NCBI GenBank assembly: GCA_018829205.1 | Contig: JAHJUE010000011.1 | Location: forward strand, 62,001 to 126,000 | DNA: 64,000 nt | From: Bacteroidota bacterium | Lineage (GTDB): Bacteria; Bacteroidota; Ignavibacteria; Ignavibacteriales; Melioribacteraceae | Direction of reading: 5' to 3' | Shown: positions 9,891 to 19,631 of the stretch, piece after piece | Position numbering within the stretch: position 1 is the stretch's first letter | Layout: each line of letters begins with the position of its first letter | Program-made: the position numbers and the translations under genes | The notes under the pieces: model-generated | Told to the model about the DNA's origin: nothing | What the model saw: the letters and a program-made list of their open reading frames with translations, nothing else | The model's database searches: none

Positions 9891-9920
9891 AGGCTGATAA
9901 TTCATCAGCCTTTTTTTATT
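9891..9920 (+). terminator. Rho-independent terminator of glgC
   Basis: A perfect 8-bp stem (AGGCTGAT, 9891-9898, with ATCAGCCT, 9904-9911) has a 5-base loop and is followed by a run of seven T and a T-rich tail. It separates glgC from uvrC. Confidence 0.9.
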
Positions 9921-9971
9921 TTAAATACCTAATTAATATCGTCACTTAATAAATTGTTAAATTTGTTTCTT

Positions 9972-11807
9972 ATGAATGAGACATTAAAATCAAAACTCGA
10001 GAGTCTGCCTGCTTTACCGGGAATATATCAGTTCGCCGATAAAAACAATAAAATAATTTATATTGGCAAAGCCAAAAACCTGCGCAACAGAGTACGTTCG
10101 TACTTTCACAGCTCTGTAGATTCTCCAAAAACAAAAGCGCTTGTAAGCAAGGTAGAGGATTTTCAGCTGATTATTACCGACAGCGAAGTTGAGGCTCTTG
10201 TTTTGGAAAATAATCTTATTAAGGATTTAAAACCAAGATATAACATAAATTTAAAAGACGATAAATCATTCCCGTATATTAGAGTAACTAACGAACCATT
10301 CCCGCAAATATTCCCTACACGAGATATAATTAAAGACGGCTCAAAATACTTCGGTCCGTATACCGACGTGAAAAGCATGAAGGCCTCGCTTCGAATGATA
10401 AACAAATTATTCAAAATTAGAAGCTGTAAATATTTTATTGATGACGAAGTAATTCAAAAGAAAAAAATAAAAGTTTGTTTGGATTACCACATTAAAAAAT
10501 GCGACGGCCCGTGCGAAGGATTTGTTTCTGAATCCGATTATAATGATATGGTCGGCGAAGTTGTTAAATTAATGCGCGGGAAAACTGTCGATTTAATTAA
10601 CGATCTGAAAGAAAAAATGCATACGGCATCTTCGTTATTTAAATTTGAAAAAGCGGCGGAAATAAGAGATAAAATTGATCAGCTTCAGGTTTATTCGGAT
10701 AGGCAAAAAATTGTATCTAATGATTTTGAAGACCGCGATGTAATTTCGGCTGCCGTTGAAGGCAAGGATGTTGCTGCGACAATTTTAAATATCCGTTCCG
10801 GAAAACTTGTAGGTAAAAAAACGTTTAAACTTTCCATTGAACTTAACGAAGAACTGAATAAAATTTATACCGCAGTACTTAAATTTTATTATAATGAATA
10901 TGTTGAAGTTCCAAAGGAAATAATATTAGAAACCGAGCCTTATGAAAAAGATTCTATTTTAGAATGGCTGAACACAAAGGCATTTAAAACTACAAAACTT
11001 ATTGTGCCTCAAAGAAAAAGCGAAGCAATGTCGCTTCTAAATATGAGCAAACAGAATGCAATTCTTCAATTAAAAGAAATACAATTGCAGCGCATGAAAA
11101 AAGAAGGAAATATTCCTTATGTGTTATCTTCTCTAAAAAGAGATCTGCATTTAAAAAATATTCCTAAAAAGATAGAATGTTTTGATATATCAAATCTGCA
11201 AGGAACAGATACTGTTGCAAGTATGGTAGTATTTTCCGAAGGGAAACCTAAGAAAAGTGAGTACCGGCGTTATATTATTAAAAGCGTTGAAGGTCCCGAT
11301 GATTTCGCAAGTATGCAGGAAGTGATTGAAAGGAGGTATTCAAAATTGATTAGTGAAAATTTACCGCTCCCCGAATTAATAATGGTAGATGGAGGCAAGG
11401 GTCAGCTTTCAAGCACGGTAGAAATTCTCGACAATATTATCGGTAAAGATAAATATGAAATTATAGGACTCGCCAAAAGACTTGAAGAAGTAATATTAAA
11501 AGGAATAAGCGAACCTCAGTCAATCCCAAAAACATCATCAAGTTTAAAACTTCTGCAGCATATAAGAGATGAAGCGCACAGATTTGCAATTACATTTCAC
11601 AGGGAAAGAAGGAGCAAAAGAACATTTACTTCAGAACTTGTTGAAATTAAAGGTATCGGCAAAACAATAGCTGAGAAACTGTTAAAAGAGTTTAAAAGTA
11701 TTGAAGATATTAAAAATTCGTCAATTGAAGATATGGGTAAAATTATTGGAAAGGCAAAAGCTGTAATAGTTAAAAATCATTACTCCGCTGGTAATTCTGG
11801 CAATTAA
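9972..11807 (+). CDS. uvrC: UvrABC system protein C (excinuclease)
   Basis: Makes both incisions in nucleotide excision repair. The N-terminal GIY-YIG nuclease domain shows PGIYQF ... IIYIGKAKNLRNRVRSYF. A four-cysteine group (SCKYF ... KVCLDYHIKKCDGPC, near residues 140-170) matches the Fe-S ligands of UvrC. A UVR motif (FEKAAEIRDKIDQLQ) follows. The C-terminal RNase H-like nuclease carries CFDISNLQGTDTVASMV, VDGGKGQ and DEAHRFAITFHR, and a helix-hairpin-helix pair ends the protein. The ATG at 9972 is chosen over a TTG at 9954. It ends 8 bases before the convergent antiporter gene. A second, truncated UvrC-like protein lies at 57164-58819. Confidence 0.96.
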   Translation: MNETLKSKLESLPALPGIYQFADKNNKIIYIGKAKNLRNRVRSYFHSSVDSPKTKALVSKVEDFQLIITDSEVEALVLENNLIKDLKPRYNINLKDDKSFPYIRVTNEPFPQIFPTRDIIKDGSKYFGPYTDVKSMKASLRMINKLFKIRSCKYFIDDEVIQKKKIKVCLDYHIKKCDGPCEGFVSESDYNDMVGEVVKLMRGKTVDLINDLKEKMHTASSLFKFEKAAEIRDKIDQLQVYSDRQKIVSNDFEDRDVISAAVEGKDVAATILNIRSGKLVGKKTFKLSIELNEELNKIYTAVLKFYYNEYVEVPKEIILETEPYEKDSILEWLNTKAFKTTKLIVPQRKSEAMSLLNMSKQNAILQLKEIQLQRMKKEGNIPYVLSSLKRDLHLKNIPKKIECFDISNLQGTDTVASMVVFSEGKPKKSEYRRYIIKSVEGPDDFASMQEVIERRYSKLISENLPLPELIMVDGGKGQLSSTVEILDNIIGKDKYEIIGLAKRLEEVILKGISEPQSIPKTSSSLKLLQHIRDEAHRFAITFHRERRSKRTFTSELVEIKGIGKTIAEKLLKEFKSIEDIKNSSIEDMGKIIGKAKAVIVKNHYSAGNSGN

Positions 11808-11815
11808 AAAGTTCA

Positions 11816-13696
11816 CTAAACGAAAGCATCAGGTACATCCCTGCCGAATATTTTTAGAAAAATAAATAAACTAGCAAATATTAATCCTAATGCTATAAAC
11901 GGATTTAACCCGTAAGAAGTTAATATATCTCCAAGCAGCATGCATATAATTCCAACAACAACTGCATACGGCAGCTGTGTTTTTACATGATCAATATGGT
12001 TGCATCTTGATGCCATCGAACTTAAAATTGTAGTATCGGCAATTGGCGAGCAATGGTCACCGAAAACCGAACCGGCCAAGACAGAACTTATAACTCCGTG
12101 AAGAATTAGTATTGAATCGGAGTATGAGTAATCTGCAATTTGCGCCATTTTAAATCCCAGCGGTATTACAATGGGCATTATTATAGCCATTGTTCCCCAG
12201 CTTGTGCCGGTTGCAAAACTTATCAATGCGCAGATAACAAAAACAATAACTGGCAGAAATCTCGGATTCAAAGTTTCACTTACTAATGAAATTATATAAT
12301 CTGCAGTTCCAAGCTGATTTGTTACATCGCTTATTGCCCAAGCAAATACAAGTATAATACACGCGAAAAGCATTGACTGCAAACCTTTTGTCCATGCACT
12401 TATTGCGTTAGTTAAACTTATTATTTTCTGCCATGAGGACATTATTATAGCAACCAGGCAAGCGGCGAAACCGGCCCATAACAAAGATGAAAACGAATTT
12501 GAATTGCTTATTATTTGCCTTGCCGAATAATCGGTTATTCCCTGTTCATTTAACGAATTCATTCCGGTTAATATTAAACCGGCTATGGTACCGAATAAAA
12601 TAACCATAATTGGCACAAAACCATTAATCCATCTGGCTTTGTCTCCTTTATAAATCAAGGACTCATCTTCTGTTAATTCTTCTATCATTGAACCCGGATT
12701 TGAAACTTGTCCTTTTTTCCGCGCGCGTATTTCTGCACGGTACATTGGTCCGAAATCTCTTCTCATAAAAGATGTAAGAAAAACAAAAAATAATGCCGCT
12801 ATAGGATAAAACCTGTATGGAATTGTAGAAAGCAAAACTTCATAAGCATTTTCGGTTGAGTTTATAACTTTGAGTCCGGCATCAATTAATCCGATCTCAA
12901 ATCCAATCCATGAACTAATAATAAAAACACTTGCAACTGGTGCTGCGGTTGAATCTACAATATATGCAAGCTTCTCACGCGATATTTTAAGTTTATCTGT
13001 AATTGGCCGCATCATATTACCGATAATTAATGAGTTGGCATAATCGTCAAAAAATATAAGAATACCCATTAATGAACTGGATATCATTCCCATTCTGGCG
13101 TTTCTTGCGTACTTGGTTACAAGGTTCGAAAGTCCGATTGTCCCGCCGTTTTTTTGAATTACTCCAATTACTCCGCCGAATAAAAGTGTAAATAATATAA
13201 TAAACATATGGTCGGAGTTGATTAATGTATTTATCATTATTGTATCGGCGAGACGAAGCAATGCAGTAAAAGGATTGTAATTATAAATAAATATTGCGCC
13301 AATCCATATTCCGGCTAAAAGGGAAACCATCACTTCTCTTAAAACCAAGGAAAGAACTATCGCAATAAGCGGTGGAAGTATACTGAACCAGCCAGGCATA
13401 ACTCTAATAAAAGTTTCTTTTCCATTCATATCCAAAATAATATAGGTGCCCCACGTTTCAATTTTTAATTTCCATGAAGCTGCACCGTTAATTACCACTA
13501 AATTTTGAGTAGCTTTATTTCCTGAGGAGTTTATGATTTTAACTTCATATTCTTTTAATGAATCGGGAACGCCGTTTATTTTAATTTCGAATTCGATATC
13601 GGACAAAACAAATGAAGGGACTTTCATTTCCTGGGCTGAAAGTAATTTAGTCGCTGCAAAAAAAAGAATGAGAAAATGAATTAGTTTTATTTTCAA
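11816..13696 (-). CDS. NhaC-family Na+/H+ antiporter with N-terminal extracytoplasmic domain
   Basis: Predicted secondary transporter of the NhaC/ion-transporter superfamily. The transmembrane part begins near residue 105 (PPLIAIVLSLVLREVMVSLLAGI) and contains FFDDYANSLIIGNMMRPITDK and GSVFGDHCSPIADTT, both family hallmarks. Ahead of it are a signal-like segment ending at a SAQ site and roughly 85 residues rich in beta strands, which look like an immunoglobulin-like domain. About 625 aa is long for NhaC because of this extension. Exact substrate (sodium/proton versus an amino or organic acid) cannot be read from sequence. Confidence 0.85.
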   Translation of the reverse strand: MKIKLIHFLILFFAATKLLSAQEMKVPSFVLSDIEFEIKINGVPDSLKEYEVKIINSSGNKATQNLVVINGAASWKLKIETWGTYIILDMNGKETFIRVMPGWFSILPPLIAIVLSLVLREVMVSLLAGIWIGAIFIYNYNPFTALLRLADTIMINTLINSDHMFIILFTLLFGGVIGVIQKNGGTIGLSNLVTKYARNARMGMISSSLMGILIFFDDYANSLIIGNMMRPITDKLKISREKLAYIVDSTAAPVASVFIISSWIGFEIGLIDAGLKVINSTENAYEVLLSTIPYRFYPIAALFFVFLTSFMRRDFGPMYRAEIRARKKGQVSNPGSMIEELTEDESLIYKGDKARWINGFVPIMVILFGTIAGLILTGMNSLNEQGITDYSARQIISNSNSFSSLLWAGFAACLVAIIMSSWQKIISLTNAISAWTKGLQSMLFACIILVFAWAISDVTNQLGTADYIISLVSETLNPRFLPVIVFVICALISFATGTSWGTMAIIMPIVIPLGFKMAQIADYSYSDSILILHGVISSVLAGSVFGDHCSPIADTTILSSMASRCNHIDHVKTQLPYAVVVGIICMLLGDILTSYGLNPFIALGLIFASLFIFLKIFGRDVPDAFV

Positions 13697-13795
13697 TTGA
13701 ATAAAATAATTATTTCTGGAAAAGTAATTTGGGAATAAATATAAGCGACAATTAAAGAAATTAAAAGAGAAATTTTATTTTGAAGAAAAATAAAA

Positions 13796-13890
13796 TGCCA
13801 AGCTATCCTATTACACAAATTAAATACTTACCGCTGCTTCCTTCCGGATCTGACGGGGTTGGGCATTAACCTGTTAATAGGCGCTTGGCA
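13796..13890 (-). ncRNA. ffs: Signal recognition particle RNA, small bacterial type (4.5S-like)
   Basis: On the minus strand this is about 95 bases with closing arms TGCCAAGC/GCTTGGCA. The conserved apical domain reads GTCAGATCCGGAAGGAAGCAGC, matching the Ffh-binding loop (GGAA tetraloop and symmetric/asymmetric internal loops). A T-rich tract follows the 3' arm and probably ends transcription. It lacks an Alu domain, as expected for the short Gram-negative form. The gene stands alone between the antiporter and a glycosyltransferase. Confidence 0.95.
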
Positions 13891-13975
13891 AAATCAAAAT
13901 TTTGGATGTGAAATATAGTGAATTTGATGACGAATTAAAATTAATTTTGTTTTTTCTTTATTCTCTTATTTATTT

Positions 13976-14995
13976 TTAATCATTGGTCCTAAGTTTAGAT
14001 TTTAAAATATGTAATACGTTTTCCGCTGAAATTCCGCCCTCTCCTTCAAACGTGCATTTTTTCGGATCACCGGGACAAATAAGTTCACAATAATCAACTG
14101 AAGGTAATATAATTTCTGATTCATTTCCTAAAGGACCCCATAATTTTGGAGAGCATGCGGTCAGCGGACAAAAAAGTGATACTGTTTTTACTTTTAACGC
14201 AGCTGCAATATGCATAGGACCTGTACTTGCCGAAACAAGATAATCCAATGAAGCGAAATTAAGAATCGATTCCCTTAAATTAATGCCGGTATTCGGATAT
14301 TCGACATTGGAAATATTTTTTAGTCCATCTGGAATATTATTATCAGTAACTACAACCCTGAAATTATTGTACTGTGTTAATTTATGAATCAGTTTTAAAT
14401 ACTCTTCTGGAACCCAATTCGGCGCAGAGTTGCCGCTTGTCGAATGAATACCTACTAAATATTTTTTCTCTTTTAATAAATAGTTGCGGATACTATTAAC
14501 TTTTTCTTTTTCAATATCCGTTAAATAAATTTCGGGGTTTAGATCTTCGGCACTTACGCCTATTTTTCTTGCGAGATCCATACAATAATCAGCTTCATGT
14601 CTTAAGGGTATATATTTTTTTCTCCCGACAAATTTTGTAAAAGTTAAGAATTGGTAAAGTTTGTGCCCAACCCCGACTCTTACCGGAATGCCCGCAAAGA
14701 ATAATAAATAGTTCATATATTCTGTGGGAAGAAGCATTAATGCGTGAGTAAATTTATATTTACGAAGTTCTTTTGCTTTGTTTATAAAATCCTTAAACGA
14801 GCCTTTATTAAAATCGTTGGTTATAATTTCATCAACATAAGGATTGTTCAAATAAATATCTTTCGTATAATTGCGTAAGTAAACGGCGACAAATGCGCCG
14901 GGGAATGTTTTTTTAATTTCACGAGGTATTGGAGTAGATAGAACTACGTCACCTATTCTATCGGGGCGGATTATTAAAATTCGTTTTTGTTTCAT
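13976..14995 (-). CDS. Glycosyltransferase family 9 (heptosyltransferase-like)
   Basis: Predicted ADP-heptose:LPS heptosyltransferase-like enzyme. The N-terminus RILIIRPDRIGDVVLSTPI is the GT9 signature. The C-terminal half holds the nucleotide-sugar region (SASTGPMHIAAALKVKTVSLFCP, then WGPLGNESEII). A cysteine group near the C-terminus (CELICPGDPKKC) is common in this family. The start ATG is 30 bases from the divergent GT4 start at 15026. The acceptor sugar cannot be inferred, but with the neighbouring flippase and transferases it probably acts in LPS core or surface-glycan assembly. Confidence 0.88.
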   Translation of the reverse strand: MKQKRILIIRPDRIGDVVLSTPIPREIKKTFPGAFVAVYLRNYTKDIYLNNPYVDEIITNDFNKGSFKDFINKAKELRKYKFTHALMLLPTEYMNYLLFFAGIPVRVGVGHKLYQFLTFTKFVGRKKYIPLRHEADYCMDLARKIGVSAEDLNPEIYLTDIEKEKVNSIRNYLLKEKKYLVGIHSTSGNSAPNWVPEEYLKLIHKLTQYNNFRVVVTDNNIPDGLKNISNVEYPNTGINLRESILNFASLDYLVSASTGPMHIAAALKVKTVSLFCPLTACSPKLWGPLGNESEIILPSVDYCELICPGDPKKCTFEGEGGISAENVLHILKSKLRTND

Positions 14996-15025
14996 TAAAT
15001 TGAATTACCAATAAATAAATTAATT

Positions 15026-16156
15026 ATGAATACTAAAATTGCGATTCTAACATCAGGACACAGCCCATTTGACGAAAGATTATTTTATAAAATTGCACAC
15101 ACATTAAATAATAATAATTTTGAAACGTCAATCTTCTGCTCAACTCTTAAAATAGACGAAACAGCGGACGGCATTATTATTAAAGGTTTCGACAGCGAAA
15201 ACTTAACCAAACGGGAGAAGATTAACAAGTTTTCTGATTTGTTAATTGAGTTTAAACCCGATATAATTATTTGCGCTGAAATACTCCCGATTATTGCCGC
15301 CAATAATTACAAAAAAGAACTAAACAGAATTTGCAAAATTATTTATGACTTGACCGAGTGGTACCCTGAAAATTATTATTCAAAACTTTCCCCTATTGTA
15401 TATTATACCTTTTATCCGTTCTTCTATTTATTCCAGTACTACGCCATTCAAAAAGTTGACGGAATTATTTTCGGGGAAAAAAGGAAAATAAAAAGATTTA
15501 ATTTTTTAGCCCCGACTAAAAAGAAAAAACTTATTTCATATTACCCCGTATTAAAATATTTTGATTATTCTCCCCCTCAATTTAACGGGAAAGAATTAAC
15601 TTTGTGTTTTTCTGGGATACTTAACGAAGACCGCGGAATTTTAAGATTCATTAATCTAATTGATATTATTTCCGTTAAAAAACCTGATTTAAATTTTAAA
15701 GTGAAACTGATAGGAAGATTCATCGATAATTCCATAAAAGATATAATTGAAAATAAATTCAAAAATAAAAACAACTGTAAATTGGAAATAATTAACTGGC
15801 AGCCGTATAATGATATTTCAAAATCCTTAAGTGATGTGCATATTTGCTTCGATTTGAGAACTTCTAATTTTATTTATAATAACTCTCTTCCAATAAAAAT
15901 ATTTGAATATATGGCATGCGGCAAACCTGTCATTTATTCCGATATTCCGGCTATCAGAGATTTATTTGACGACGATCATTTCGGATATTTTGTGAATCCT
16001 GAAAATCAAAATGAAATTATAGACAAAATAAAAAATTATATCCATGACAATACAATTTTAGAAAGACATTCTAAAAACGGAAGAAAATTGGTAGAGGACA
16101 AATATAATTGGGATAGTATTGAAAATGATTTAATCGGATTTATCAGGGAGATTTAA
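15026..16156 (+). CDS. Glycosyltransferase, GT4-like (GT-B fold)
   Basis: Retaining GT-B glycosyltransferase. The C-terminal half has the donor-site pattern PIKIFEYMACGKPVIYSDIPAIRDLF (E-x7-E type, near residues 290-315) and ends in NGRKLVEDKYNWD, typical of GT1/GT4 enzymes. The N-terminal half begins with TSGHSPFDERLFYKIAHTL, a segment shared by many Bacteroidota GT4 proteins. It is the only plus-strand gene in a minus-strand glycan cluster, and its last 14 bases overlap the 3' end of the convergent flippase gene. Donor and acceptor are unknown. Confidence 0.85.
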   Translation: MNTKIAILTSGHSPFDERLFYKIAHTLNNNNFETSIFCSTLKIDETADGIIIKGFDSENLTKREKINKFSDLLIEFKPDIIICAEILPIIAANNYKKELNRICKIIYDLTEWYPENYYSKLSPIVYYTFYPFFYLFQYYAIQKVDGIIFGEKRKIKRFNFLAPTKKKKLISYYPVLKYFDYSPPQFNGKELTLCFSGILNEDRGILRFINLIDIISVKKPDLNFKVKLIGRFIDNSIKDIIENKFKNKNNCKLEIINWQPYNDISKSLSDVHICFDLRTSNFIYNNSLPIKIFEYMACGKPVIYSDIPAIRDLFDDDHFGYFVNPENQNEIIDKIKNYIHDNTILERHSKNGRKLVEDKYNWDSIENDLIGFIREI

Positions 16157-17576
16157 GGAAACTTAATATCCTTGTTAAATTAATATCTAAAATATACTTA
16201 AGCGACAATGTAAACATTATAATTACGATTACATCAACTAAAAATAAATTAATTAAATAACCGAAAGAAAAACAAACAGCTCCGCTAATTAATATTAAAC
16301 CTAACTTTTTCATTTCATAGTCAACATGTATTTTATCCTTACTTACAAACCAAAGATAAATCGTAATAACCGATAACCCGGCTAATGTCGCAACAGCCGC
16401 TCCCATTATACCCAAAGGTTTTATTAATATTATATTTAATACAATATTAATTGCAAGAGCGGAAAAATCAGAGATTAAAAAATGTCTGCTCTTCCCTGCA
16501 ACTAAAGGATAAACAGAATAAAAGCTTGCCAGCGCGCTGAAAATATAACCGAGCAATACAACAGGGATAACAGCTATTCCGGGTTCATAACTGGAATTGA
16601 ATATCTCGAATCCGAAAATATGAACGTTAAAAACGTCGCCTATAAGAAGTGTAACAAACAGAAATATAAATACTGTAGATGTAATTAATTTTGTAAATAT
16701 CTGGCCGAAGTCATAGGAATAGTTACCTTCCTTGTAATTATTAATTGCTCTAGGCGCCCATGCGGTTCTAAATGAAATAACAAATAAATTCATTATTAAT
16801 GCTATGCGGTATGAAAAGCTGTAAATACCTACTTCGCCTTTATCCAAATAAAAATCAATAAAAAACCTGTCTGCCACTTCTAAAAGAATTGCAAAAATAC
16901 TGCCAACAAATAATGGGGCGGAAAAAACGAAAATCCGTTTTATCAATTCCTTATCAATTGAAAAGAGAAAATCCTTAAATATTATCGGCACAAGAATAAA
17001 CACAACTATTGAGCTTGCAATAAGCTGGGAGATTATTATCCCCTGAATTCCGAGTTCAAGAAAATAAACAAGAAATATATTAAATGAGAAATTGACAATC
17101 GAAGAGATGGAAGTTATTACAACAACAAACTTTGAACGTTCGAGGGTTTTAAAATAATAGAGAAGGAAGTAAGATATATTTTCAAAAAAAAGAGTTATAA
17201 AAACGATAAACAACAATTCGGCAAATGCAGGACTGCCAAGGAGAAGAACCGAAATCTGATTTGTAAAAAATAATCCTATTGTAGATAATAATACTGAAAT
17301 TATAAAAACTGTATTTAATATGCTTGAAAGGACAATCTTCTTCTTGGCTTCATCATCTTCATCAAGATAAAATCTTGTGAATCCAATTCCAAAACCGGCT
17401 TGATAAATAATTAATGCAGTCGTATAAAAAGCCATAATTAAAGCGTAATTACCGAACTCATTCGGATCAAGGACCTGTGAATACATGGGCAGCAAAAAGA
17501 AACTTACCGCTCGCAGTATTAAGAACCCCGCGCCGTACCATGCAGTTGATTTAAATACACTAGGTTTTGCCTGCAT
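16143..17576 (-). CDS. Polysaccharide flippase (Wzx/MATE-like lipid-linked glycan exporter)
   Basis: Integral membrane protein with about 12-14 predicted helices across 477 residues and an N-terminal GAGFLILRAVSFFLLPMYSQVLDPNEFGNYAL-type region, the hallmark of oligosaccharide flippases. It would move an undecaprenyl-linked glycan across the inner membrane. The ATG at 17574-17576 is chosen over a TTG one codon upstream because it overlaps the preceding glycosyltransferase stop (TGATG). The 3' end overlaps the convergent GT4 gene by 14 bases. Its place among transferases supports an O-antigen or exopolysaccharide role. Confidence 0.88.
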   Translation of the reverse strand: MQAKPSVFKSTAWYGAGFLILRAVSFFLLPMYSQVLDPNEFGNYALIMAFYTTALIIYQAGFGIGFTRFYLDEDDEAKKKIVLSSILNTVFIISVLLSTIGLFFTNQISVLLLGSPAFAELLFIVFITLFFENISYFLLYYFKTLERSKFVVVITSISSIVNFSFNIFLVYFLELGIQGIIISQLIASSIVVFILVPIIFKDFLFSIDKELIKRIFVFSAPLFVGSIFAILLEVADRFFIDFYLDKGEVGIYSFSYRIALIMNLFVISFRTAWAPRAINNYKEGNYSYDFGQIFTKLITSTVFIFLFVTLLIGDVFNVHIFGFEIFNSSYEPGIAVIPVVLLGYIFSALASFYSVYPLVAGKSRHFLISDFSALAINIVLNIILIKPLGIMGAAVATLAGLSVITIYLWFVSKDKIHVDYEMKKLGLILISGAVCFSFGYLINLFLVDVIVIIMFTLSLKYILDINLTRILSFLKSP

Positions 17577-18652
17577 CAAATTATTCCATTTTCTCTGTAA
17601 AGTTCATAAAGTCTATTATTAACGCTTTCAAATCCGTGGTATTTATTTACCCATAATTTTCCCTTTGCGCCTAATTCGTCACGCAAATTTTGATCTTCTA
17701 TTAATTCAATTAATCGTTGATAAAGCTGGACTTCATTATTCGCAACAACAAACGGATTTTCGGGAAGCCATTCGTTATAATCATCAGTCATATTTGTAAT
17801 AGTCGGAATTCCCATACCAAGGGTTTCAATTCCGGCTTTACCGTATCCTGTACCTCCCATGGTTCCGCCAACCTGATCAATACAAATGTCGCAGCTTTTT
17901 TTAATGTTCAGTACTTCATGTCTGGGCAATTTTTCGAGAAGAATAAAATCAATGTTTTTTTGTTTTTTCAATTTATCAATAACCGAAATTATTAATTCCG
18001 TTCCTTTAAATTTTCTATTAGTAGGAGAATGAACTATTCTGATTTTCCCGGAATTATTAATTTCTCTTTGAGGCAATTCTGAAGTATCGTATGGATAGAA
18101 TATATATTTTAGATCTTTCTTAAGCGCGAGATGATCAAATTCAGAAGTAATATTTAAATCCGAGATTTCATCAAGTTCTTTAATTACACCTCGAGTGCGC
18201 AAATCACTTCCGTAATAACAGCATACGATTTTTTTCCCTTGATGTTTCCATTTAAGGGCTTGAGAAGAATTTCTAAAAAAATCCAATCCGGCGTCATAAT
18301 GAATAATATCAAAATCATTAAGCTGAAGTTTATCAATTATATCATCAACTTTGGATTTTCTAAAAAAATCATTTATAACAAAGTAATATTTTTCGAAAGC
18401 ATTTTTGAACTCGAAATAAGGAGCGGATGTTTTCCTTTCCAATTCTCTTGTTTCAAGTTTTTTTCTGCGCCATAATTTAGCGAGATTAAAATTTGGAAGA
18501 GGCAGATTAAGGTTTACATCTTCGGGAAGATCAAATTGATTTTTATGAAGTGTGATTAATCGTGAATGGTCGCCGCACGCATTATGCATTTGATAAAAAC
18601 CGTAAGGTACACCAGCGTAATTCTGCGGGGCGATATGTAAGATTTTGAGCAT
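17576..18652 (-). CDS. Glycosyltransferase (GT1/GT4-like)
   Basis: GT-B type transferase of 358 aa. The C-terminal half includes GKIRIVHSPTNRKFKGTELI, the CDICIDQVGGTMGGTGYGKAGIETLGMGIPTITNMT stretch with the expected donor-site glutamate, and an ending with KYHGFESVNNRLYELY. The first half starts LKILHIAPQNYAGVPYGFYQMH. It is translationally coupled at both ends: its ATG overlaps the stop of the FemAB-like gene (TAATG) and its stop overlaps the flippase start (TGATG). Substrates are unknown. Confidence 0.8.
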   Translation of the reverse strand: MLKILHIAPQNYAGVPYGFYQMHNACGDHSRLITLHKNQFDLPEDVNLNLPLPNFNLAKLWRRKKLETRELERKTSAPYFEFKNAFEKYYFVINDFFRKSKVDDIIDKLQLNDFDIIHYDAGLDFFRNSSQALKWKHQGKKIVCCYYGSDLRTRGVIKELDEISDLNITSEFDHLALKKDLKYIFYPYDTSELPQREINNSGKIRIVHSPTNRKFKGTELIISVIDKLKKQKNIDFILLEKLPRHEVLNIKKSCDICIDQVGGTMGGTGYGKAGIETLGMGIPTITNMTDDYNEWLPENPFVVANNEVQLYQRLIELIEDQNLRDELGAKGKLWVNKYHGFESVNNRLYELYRENGII

Positions 18653-19623
18653 TAGAGATTTTTATAAAATGTATCTCTAAAAATTCCTCTAGCGCCGAAA
18701 TTTTCTTTGAATCTTCCAAGTCCCCAATTTGGTTCCATATTAACGGTAAATATTCCGAAATCCAAAAACCTGTAACCCTCTTCCCCGTACCTTTTCATAA
18801 TTTCGTAAAACAATAAATTTACGGGGCGGTATTTCTGATAATCTTCATCGTGACTAATATAAAACGCCAAAACTACATTAGGGTTTGCGCTGAAGTTGCA
18901 TACGCCTGCGATTAAGGTTTCGCCCAGAAAAGCGCCGAACAATCTAATTTTGGCAGGGAACATTTTCTTCAGTTTAAGTAATTCGTCCAATGTATGAGTC
19001 GGATTCACGTTGTGGCGCATCTTTAAATTCTTTTTTAGAATTGCGTAATAATCTTCAAATCTATCTGTTTCAACAATTTCAATATTCTGGTTAATCGCCT
19101 TTCTAACCGCAGTGCGCGCCTCAAGTCTGAATGTTGAAAGCAGTTCCTCTTTTTTCACATCAAGCTGAACTACGCTTGAAATTTCTCTTTTTAAATAAAC
19201 AAAATCATTTCTGAATAACGCAAAGTCAAAATAGTTGGAATATTTAGTTTGATAAATCATCGGCGGCGCCGTTAATTGAATTGCGTCGAACTTTTGTTTC
19301 TTAGCGTATTTTAACAATGCCTCAACAGAATCAAAAGCATCGCGAATATTTAAATCCTGCTTATAAACAAATCCGCCGTAAGAAGCTCCCGAGTGGGATG
19401 ATAATATATTTTTCCCTTCCCTGTTAATTTTAACCGCCGGCAATAAGGACAGTGGTTTGCCGTCCTTTAAGACTACTAAAGACGAGTCAATAAATTTATC
19501 TTTGGGATGGTAAGATAAAAATTTTCTGGTATGAAAGATTGTTCCGTTATCTGAATTATCGACAAACTCTTCCCATTCTTTTTCAGATATACCTGAGCTT
19601 TTAAAAGGAATGATTTCCATCAT
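18652..19623 (-). CDS. FemAB/GNAT-like acyltransferase
   Basis: Resembles the FemAB-related GNAT family used for amino-acid or acyl transfer to envelope glycans. Recognisable parts are the N-terminal WEEFVDNSDNGTIFHTRKFL, a basic helix region (STFRLEARTAVRKAINQNIEIVE, near residues 165-187) and the C-terminal GNAT core with LIAGVCNFSANPNVVLAFYISHDEDYQKYRPVNLLFYEIMKRYGEEGYRFLDFG. It could transfer an acyl or aminoacyl group to the glycan made by the downstream genes, with which it is coupled by a TAATG overlap. Two in-frame ATGs open the gene (19623 and 19620). The function is inferred. Confidence 0.72.
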   Translation of the reverse strand: MMEIIPFKSSGISEKEWEEFVDNSDNGTIFHTRKFLSYHPKDKFIDSSLVVLKDGKPLSLLPAVKINREGKNILSSHSGASYGGFVYKQDLNIRDAFDSVEALLKYAKKQKFDAIQLTAPPMIYQTKYSNYFDFALFRNDFVYLKREISSVVQLDVKKEELLSTFRLEARTAVRKAINQNIEIVETDRFEDYYAILKKNLKMRHNVNPTHTLDELLKLKKMFPAKIRLFGAFLGETLIAGVCNFSANPNVVLAFYISHDEDYQKYRPVNLLFYEIMKRYGEEGYRFLDFGIFTVNMEPNWGLGRFKENFGARGIFRDTFYKNL

Positions 19624-19631
19624 GTAGGTAT

